Positions 14,941 to 18,718 of a stretch of 18,718 nucleotides of DNA are shown here, in pieces. A program made the position numbers and the translations under genes. The stretch lies in contig CAADWS010000096.1 in assembly GCA_900752815.1 (NCBI GenBank), forward strand, positions 1-18,718, read 5' to 3'. How positions within the stretch are numbered: position 1 is the first letter of the stretch; every line of letters starts with the position of its first letter. Below the pieces are notes generated by a model. That model was not told where the DNA came from, did no database searches, and saw only the letters and a list, made by a program, of their open reading frames with translations. Source of the stretch: Bacteroidaceae bacterium. GTDB lineage: Bacteria > Bacteroidota > Bacteroidia > Bacteroidales > Bacteroidaceae.

Positions 14941-16629
14941 ATGGCCGGTTACAGAAAGAAGAATGCCGACGGACCGAACAGCGAGGACAAGGCTCTCGAC
15001 CTGTTCGCCGAAATGATGATCGAGAAAATCGAGGGCATTCAAAAGGACTGGAAAAAGCCTTGGTTTACCGAGGGTGCGTTGCAGTGGCCTCGCAACCTTC
15101 ACGGGCGCGAGTACAACGGGATGAATGCTTTTATGCTGCTTTTGCACTGCGAGAAAGAAGGGTACAAGATTCCCCGTTTCTGCACCTTCGATTGTGTTCA
15201 GAAGCTCAATAAGTCCGGCAAGGATGGAGAGGAACTGCCGCGTGTCTCCGTGCTTCGTGGCGAGAAGTCCTTTCCGGTCATGCTCACCACGTTCACTTGT
15301 ATCCATAAGGAGACCAAGGAGAAAATCAAGTATGACGATTACAAGAAACTCTCCGATGACGAAAAGGAACAGTACAATGTTTATCCGAAGATGCAGGTTT
15401 TCAGGGTCTTCAATGTTGCGCAGACCAATTTGCAGGAAGCGCGACCGGAGCTGTGGCAAAAACTGGAGCAGGAAAATTCGCGTCCGGCAATCGAGGAGGG
15501 CGAGCATTACAGTTTTGCCCCAGTCGATACGATGATAAGGGATAACCTGTGGATTTGTCCGATTACGCCGAAATATCAGAATGACGCCTACTATTCCATC
15601 ACGAAGAATGAAATCATCGTGCCGGAAAAGGAACAGTTCAGATCGGGAGAATCGTTTTACGGGACACTGTTCCATGAGATGACGCACTCGACCGGTGCGG
15701 AGGGTGTTCTCGATCGGTTCAAGCCGACTACCTTCGGTTCTCCTGAATATGCCCGTGAGGAACTGGTGGCAGAGTTAGGTAGCGCACTGGTCGCACAGCG
15801 TTACGGCATGACCAAGCATATCAAGGAAGAAAGTTGTGCATACCTCAAAGGATGGCTCGATGAGCTGAAGGAATCGCCGCAATTCATCAAGACAACGCTC
15901 CTGGACGTGAAAAGGGCAACCTCGATAATTACCCAGAAGGTGGATAAGATAGCGCAAGAACTGGAACAAAATGTCGGCGAGAAGCAGGAAAACGGAGCGG
16001 CGGCAAAGGAGAAGACATTTTATTCCTCTGTCGCGTATCTCCAATTTTCGGATGACACGAGGCCGCTTGACGAACTCCGGGAGAAAGGCGATTGCGAGGG
16101 ATTGCTGACGCTTGCCAAGGAGTATTACGACGGCAACGGCATCAACGAACAGCATACTTATTTATCAGCCACGAACAACAAGGGTGACAGCCTAATTGCC
16201 GAGGATGAGAATTTCGCTGTCGTGTACAACGGGAGTGTCGGGGGAACCTACGAGGTGATGTTGAAATTCACGGAGCAGGAAATTCGCGACCATATCCGGC
16301 GTTACGGTGTCGATATTGCCGGAGAGACGATAAAAGAGGTTGCCAGGGAGATGGCGGCGGAACAGTTCTCCGCTTTGGCGCATCAAAAGATTCCGGCCTT
16401 CGAGATGCCGAACGGCGACGTGCTGTATGTCGAATATAACAAGGACTCCGATATGCTTGATGTCGGGCAGCCCACCAATGCCGGGCTGGTCGCGCAGCAT
16501 CGTTTCCCTTACGACCACAATATCGGGTTGGATGCCAACCTGCAAGCCGTGAACGAGAAGCTGAACGAACTGGAAGAGTATCGGGCAGAGCTACAAGAGG
16601 CTGAATACAGCGTCGGTATGCGCCGGTAA
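14941..16629 (+). CDS. ArdC-type antirestriction protein with zincin-like peptidase domain
   Basis: The 562-residue protein has the classical ArdC layout. Residues 15-165 are the ssDNA-binding N-terminal domain (KKPWFTEGALQWPRNLHGRE, YNGMNAFMLLLHCEKEGYKI, MQVFRVFNVAQTN). Residues 205-320 are the zincin-like metallopeptidase, with H245-E-M-T-H249-S-T-G holding zinc and the glutamate helix REELVAELGSALVAQRYG supplying a probable third ligand. A C-terminal extension of about 200 residues (from FYSSVAYLQFSDD) is not part of ArdC proper and has small repeat-like modules. ArdC proteins bind ssDNA and protect transferred DNA from host restriction; the role of the peptidase is less clear. It is the last operon gene, ending 11 nt before the terminator. 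It differs from the 10225 protein, which keeps only the DNA-binding domain. Confidence 0.88.
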   Translation: MAGYRKKNADGPNSEDKALDLFAEMMIEKIEGIQKDWKKPWFTEGALQWPRNLHGREYNGMNAFMLLLHCEKEGYKIPRFCTFDCVQKLNKSGKDGEELPRVSVLRGEKSFPVMLTTFTCIHKETKEKIKYDDYKKLSDDEKEQYNVYPKMQVFRVFNVAQTNLQEARPELWQKLEQENSRPAIEEGEHYSFAPVDTMIRDNLWICPITPKYQNDAYYSITKNEIIVPEKEQFRSGESFYGTLFHEMTHSTGAEGVLDRFKPTTFGSPEYAREELVAELGSALVAQRYGMTKHIKEESCAYLKGWLDELKESPQFIKTTLLDVKRATSIITQKVDKIAQELEQNVGEKQENGAAAKEKTFYSSVAYLQFSDDTRPLDELREKGDCEGLLTLAKEYYDGNGINEQHTYLSATNNKGDSLIAEDENFAVVYNGSVGGTYEVMLKFTEQEIRDHIRRYGVDIAGETIKEVAREMAAEQFSALAHQKIPAFEMPNGDVLYVEYNKDSDMLDVGQPTNAGLVAQHRFPYDHNIGLDANLQAVNEKLNELEEYRAELQEAEYSVGMRR

Positions 16630-16640
16630 GGATGGAAAGA

Positions 16641-16680
16641 AAAAGATGCGGAACCGGTTGGCTCCGCATCTTTTCTTGTT
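16641..16680. terminator. Strong bidirectional hairpin terminator
   Basis: A perfect 12-bp stem joins AAAAGATGCGGA (16641-16652) and TCCGCATCTTTT (16663-16674) with a 10-nt loop. T-rich sequence follows on the plus strand (CTTGTTTT), and on the minus strand the stem runs into TTTTTCTTT. It sits between the end of the rightward operon (stop at 16629) and the end of the leftward gene (stop at 16690), so it serves both convergent transcripts. Confidence 0.85.
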
Positions 16681-16689
16681 TTCGGTTTT

Positions 16690-17064
16690 TTATTCTTTCA
16701 GTAAATCATCCATCATGGACTGCAAATTTGCCATGTCACAATATTGGTTATATCCTCCTCTGTAGTCTTTTGCGTGTTGGGCTGTCCGTATCAGAAACGA
16801 ATCAAGTTCAACTCTTACGCCGCCGCCCATTCGGGCTAACGTGGAAGAGTGACTGATGTAAACGAACTTGCCGTTGCGCTCGATGAAACATGAGGTATCA
16901 TAATGTCCTTTTAAGTTGGATGCCACCTGTGCACCGACCGCCGTTGCATATTTGGAAATCTCACGTACCAATGCTGTCTGGAAACTGCGATACTCTTTTG
17001 AAACATAGCCTCCTGCATCTGCAAGGATAGCGTTCTGCCATTTGGTATAAAAATTCTGTGCCAT
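16690..17064 (-). CDS. Hypothetical protein, last gene of the leftward block
   Basis: I do not recognise this 124-residue protein. It starts at ATG 17064 (MAQNFYTKWQNAILADAGGY); a longer start at 17103 would add 13 residues and overlap the upstream gene, so I prefer the shorter form. The middle (VGAQVASNLKGHYDTSCFIE, then NGKFVYISHSSTLARMGGGV) looks like a mixed alpha/beta fold, with a short helical end (CDMANLQSMMDDLLKE). No signal peptide or membrane segment is visible. It follows the upstream gene's stop by 11 nt. The DNA is more AT-rich than the operon across the terminator, which suggests a different origin. Confidence 0.7.
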   Translation of the reverse strand: MAQNFYTKWQNAILADAGGYVSKEYRSFQTALVREISKYATAVGAQVASNLKGHYDTSCFIERNGKFVYISHSSTLARMGGGVRVELDSFLIRTAQHAKDYRGGYNQYCDMANLQSMMDDLLKE

Positions 17065-17075
17065 ATTGATATTTA

Positions 17076-17333
17076 TTATTCGTTCCGCAAATAACTTTTC
17101 CACTTCTCGCCGTCAATGGTCAGTTTGCCCATTTCCCAATCGTATTCCACTTCCGGTATATTGGTATAAGGGAAATGAACGGTGTAACCTATCTGTCCGT
17201 AAGAGCAATGCAGAGGGGTAACACAAATCTCCCAACCGAAGTAAAGTTGCGGTGTGCAGTATTTCCGCCAGTTGAAACGACCTGCGGCAATATTGCCGCA
17301 AAGCCGTTTTAAGATTTTGTCTTCGTTTGTCAT
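17076..17333 (-). CDS. Small hypothetical protein, coupled to its upstream gene
   Basis: This 85-residue protein starts at ATG 17333 (MTNEDKILKRLCGNIAAGRF). Its start overlaps the upstream gene's stop by 4 nt (ATGA at 17333-17330), a layout that favours translational coupling and marks this start over an upstream one at 17387. The product has aromatic-rich strands (WRKYCTPQLYFGWEIC, YGQIGYTVHFPYTN) and ends EKWKSYLRNE. I recognise no domain, signal peptide or membrane segment. With its neighbours it forms a three-gene leftward unit of unknown role, probably cargo of the element. Confidence 0.7.
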   Translation of the reverse strand: MTNEDKILKRLCGNIAAGRFNWRKYCTPQLYFGWEICVTPLHCSYGQIGYTVHFPYTNIPEVEYDWEMGKLTIDGEKWKSYLRNE

Positions 17334-17797
17334 TCTGTACCTCCTTTGCTGAGTATGGTGAGTTGTCCGGGACGGTCTGGGAACCAATAGGCATCACTGT
17401 CGATATATACGCATCTACCGCCATTCCAAGGCTTTCTGAAAGCTAATACTTCTTTGGGGCCAAATACCACCCCGTAGTCGTTAGTAAACGCCACCATATC
17501 GCCTACAGCCAAATCATTGTCTGTTTCCATGACTTCGGAAAGACGGTTGAAAAACTCCATGCCCTCGGCTTCACGCTCTTTTTTCCAGCGCAAAAATTCC
17601 TCTTTGTGGCTTCTCGATGAGCCAATAGGTGATAGCTCCGATGCCAAGACTTCAATCTCTGAAGAACCTGTTGCGATTAAAATAATACTGTCGCTATCCA
17701 CTTTTTCGGGAGTTGAGATAATTCGACATTCTACATCGTTATCGGCAGTGTGCCAATAAAGGAGGTTGCCTTGCTTGATGAAATCGTACTTGCTCAT
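17330..17797 (-). CDS. Hypothetical protein, first gene of the leftward block
   Basis: This 155-residue protein starts at ATG 17797 (MSKYDFIKQGNLLYWHTADN). I see no catalytic motif. It alternates beta-rich segments (CRIISTPEKVDSDSIILIAT; GDMVAFTNDYGVVFGPKEVL; CVYIDSDAYWFPDRPGQLTI) around a charged helical stretch (KEEFLRWKKEREAEGMEFFN). Val/Gly-rich segments such as VGDMVAFTNDYGVVFG are typical of small barrel folds, but that is only an impression. The frame is also open upstream to 17896, where it would add 33 residues including MKTTLLGEVRRLQEKG and cover the hairpin at 17826-17862; I prefer the shorter start but cannot exclude the longer. Its last bases overlap the next gene by 4 nt. Confidence 0.7.
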   Translation of the reverse strand: MSKYDFIKQGNLLYWHTADNDVECRIISTPEKVDSDSIILIATGSSEIEVLASELSPIGSSRSHKEEFLRWKKEREAEGMEFFNRLSEVMETDNDLAVGDMVAFTNDYGVVFGPKEVLAFRKPWNGGRCVYIDSDAYWFPDRPGQLTILSKGGTE

Positions 17798-17825
17798 TGT
17801 CTTTTGATTTATTGATTTTTTATTT

Positions 17826-17862
17826 CCCTTTTCTTGAAGTCTTCTGACTTCGCCCAAAAGGG
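17826..17862. promoter_or_regulatory. Nested inverted repeat in the leader of the leftward block
   Basis: Outer arms CCCTTTT (17826-17832) and AAAAGGG (17856-17862) enclose inner arms GAAGTC (17836-17841) and GACTTC (17846-17851) with a 4-nt loop. This long hairpin lies 29 nt upstream of ATG 17797 on the minus strand. No T-tract follows in that direction, so it is not a standard terminator there. It may be a leader structure or a protein site; alternatively it is part of a longer N-terminus of the same gene. Confidence 0.4.
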
Positions 17863-18164
17863 TTGTTTTCATGTGCGTTCCAAACGGGGGATACAAGAAC
17901 GACGGACAAGGAACCTGCGATGAAATTTTATGAAATACCGTTATCTCCGATTACGGAAAGTTGTCATCAAATTTTATTTCAGGTAGCGATAGCGGTACTT
18001 GAACCATGTTCGTCCACCGTACCTTTGCACACGAAAACAAGCCTGTGGCGTATGTCGGGGTAGTGAAGGGATTATACCCTTAAAAAAGGAATATACCGGC
18101 AGTGAAACCGGTGGCGGAAGCTCTGCAGAGCATATTTATAAAAGTAACCGGTGAGCCTGTGCAA
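17863..18164. other. Structured intergenic stretch without a convincing gene
   Basis: About 300 nt have no credible coding frame. They hold TACCTTTG at 18020-18027 (a -7-like element reading right, with only a weak CTTG at 17998-18001 as -33), a small stem AAGGG/CCCTT near 18066-18081, an ACCGG/CCGGT stem near 18094-18112, and a perfect 12-nt palindrome GCTCTGCAGAGC at 18120-18131. The ACCGGTG motif recurs at 18106 and 18146. The stretch separates the leftward three-gene unit from the terminator of the gene at 18222-18704. It should contain that unit's promoter, yet I found no TAnnTTTG match on the minus strand. A small RNA or a remnant is possible. Confidence 0.4.
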
Positions 18165-18201
18165 AAAAGAGAGTAACCACCCGCCTCAAAAGCGGGTGGT
18201 T
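18165..18201 (-). terminator. Hairpin terminator of the gene at 18222-18704
   Basis: A perfect 10-bp stem AACCACCCGC (18175-18184) pairs with GCGGGTGGTT (18192-18201) around a 7-nt loop. Read on the minus strand it is followed by ACTCTCTTTTTT, a good T-tract. It lies 20 nt after the stop of the minus-strand gene, so it is that gene's intrinsic terminator. Confidence 0.8.
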
Positions 18202-18221
18202 GCCAATGTTTCGGACAAACA

Positions 18222-18704
18222 TCAGAAGTGGTAATCAACAACTCCTCCGATGTAGAGTATCGTTCCCGGTTCAAGCCTACAAACAAACTCCATAAACGCA
18301 AAGGACTGTTCGGCAAAAGATTGGCAGCCGTCGCCATCCAAATAGAAATGATAGGCGACATCCAACGGATTTTCCACTGCCTGTTTGAGATAATAGGTCG
18401 ACCCCCATTCCAACATATTATCTGCCGTAAGAGCATCCGCTCTCTTTTTGATATTGGCGACATACTCCTCTTTCCATTGCTCTATGCCACCATTATAGCG
18501 CATGGTGTCATCGGATATAAGCTCGAACATTCCGTTGGGTAAGGCATAATTGACCAAATTGGCAATATCCTCTTTACGGTTTTCCTCGTCTATTTCTGAA
18601 CAATAGTCATAGAAGCTCCCGTCTCCTTGCTGGAGTGTGTCCTCATTCAGATAGTTTTCTTTGTCTATCGGCTCCGTTGAAATTTGAAAAATCCTGCTGT
18701 GCAT
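18222..18704 (-). CDS. Acidic hypothetical protein
   Basis: This 160-residue protein starts at ATG 18704 (MHSRIFQISTEPIDKENYLN). It is strongly acidic, without a signal peptide or membrane segment. It has an acidic N-terminal part (FYDYCSEIDEENRKEDIANL), a helical middle (EQWKEEYVANIKKRADALTA) and a hydrophobic end (GTILYIGGVVDYHF) that probably forms a buried strand. I recall similar uncharacterised proteins in Bacteroidales mobile elements but no function. Acidic charge of this kind is seen in DNA mimics and immunity proteins, but there is no specific evidence for either. It has its own terminator at 18165-18201; any promoter lies in the last 14 bases or beyond the right edge. Confidence 0.75.
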   Translation of the reverse strand: MHSRIFQISTEPIDKENYLNEDTLQQGDGSFYDYCSEIDEENRKEDIANLVNYALPNGMFELISDDTMRYNGGIEQWKEEYVANIKKRADALTADNMLEWGSTYYLKQAVENPLDVAYHFYLDGDGCQSFAEQSFAFMEFVCRLEPGTILYIGGVVDYHF

Positions 18705-18718
18705 AATTGTAAATTTTA

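Noticed and set aside
17863..18063. A 66-residue plus-strand frame
   Set aside because: It has no family-like sequence, starts opposite a leader region and lacks a ribosome binding site or promoter at a fitting distance.
18066..18081. AAGGG-ATTATA-CCCTT as a terminator
   Set aside because: The stem is only 5 bp and no T-tract follows on either strand; on the plus strand a run of A follows.
1..18718. Search for CRISPR arrays, tRNA, rRNA, insertion sequences and attachment sites
   Set aside because: No regularly spaced repeats, no cloverleaf-like or rRNA-like sequence, no transposase or integrase motifs and no terminal inverted repeats were seen by eye.

Overview
The window looks like part of an integrated conjugative or mobilizable element, or a large plasmid, from a Bacteroidales bacterium (Bacteroides, Parabacteroides, Alistipes or a relative). 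The reasons are a promoter of the Bacteroidetes type (TTTG, 21 nt, TAnnTTTG) at 638-670, few strong Shine-Dalgarno sites, and a gene set I associate with such elements: a DUF4099/DUF3945-type protein, a Toprim protein, ArdC-type antirestriction proteins, an OB-fold ssDNA-binding protein and M23 peptidases. No relaxase, coupling protein, type IV secretion ATPase, integrase, rRNA, tRNA or CRISPR array is visible. Conjugative status is therefore inferred from gene company only.

Layout. At the left edge (1-481, minus strand) is the N-terminal part of an exported M23 peptidase. A divergent intergenic region (482-700) carries the main rightward promoter and three GTAC-centred repeats. From 701 to 16629 run fourteen closely packed plus-strand genes with gaps of about 3-70 nt or small overlaps, which looks like one operon of about 16 kb. 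It ends at a strong bidirectional hairpin terminator (16641-16674). Beyond it is a minus-strand block of small unrecognised genes (three coupled genes at 17797-16690 and a separate one at 18704-18222), visibly more AT-rich than the operon and probably cargo. A structured non-coding stretch (17863-18164) lies between the two minus-strand units.

The operon mixes two kinds of protein. One handles DNA: a Toprim primase-like protein, an ArdC-domain protein with a C-terminal MutS domain I-like module, a tandem OB-fold ssDNA-binding protein and a classical ArdC metallopeptidase. The other works at the envelope: a two-TM bPH protein, two paralogous exported helical proteins, two Gly-rich or hydrophobic membrane proteins, a degenerate M23 protein interrupted by a frameshift at a run of nine A, a glucosaminidase-M23 double hydrolase and a 58-residue membrane protein. 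My inference is a module that helps a transferred DNA strand cross the envelope and survive in the new cell: a wall-remodelling envelope complex plus proteins that coat, prime and protect incoming single-stranded DNA.

Most notable are the ArdC/MutS-I fusion with altered mismatch-sensing residues, the A9 frameshift in the M23-like gene, the secreted paralog pair, an internal duplication in the 1719-3296 protein, a small module shared between otherwise different operon proteins, and possible operators at the main promoter and before the ssDNA-binding protein.
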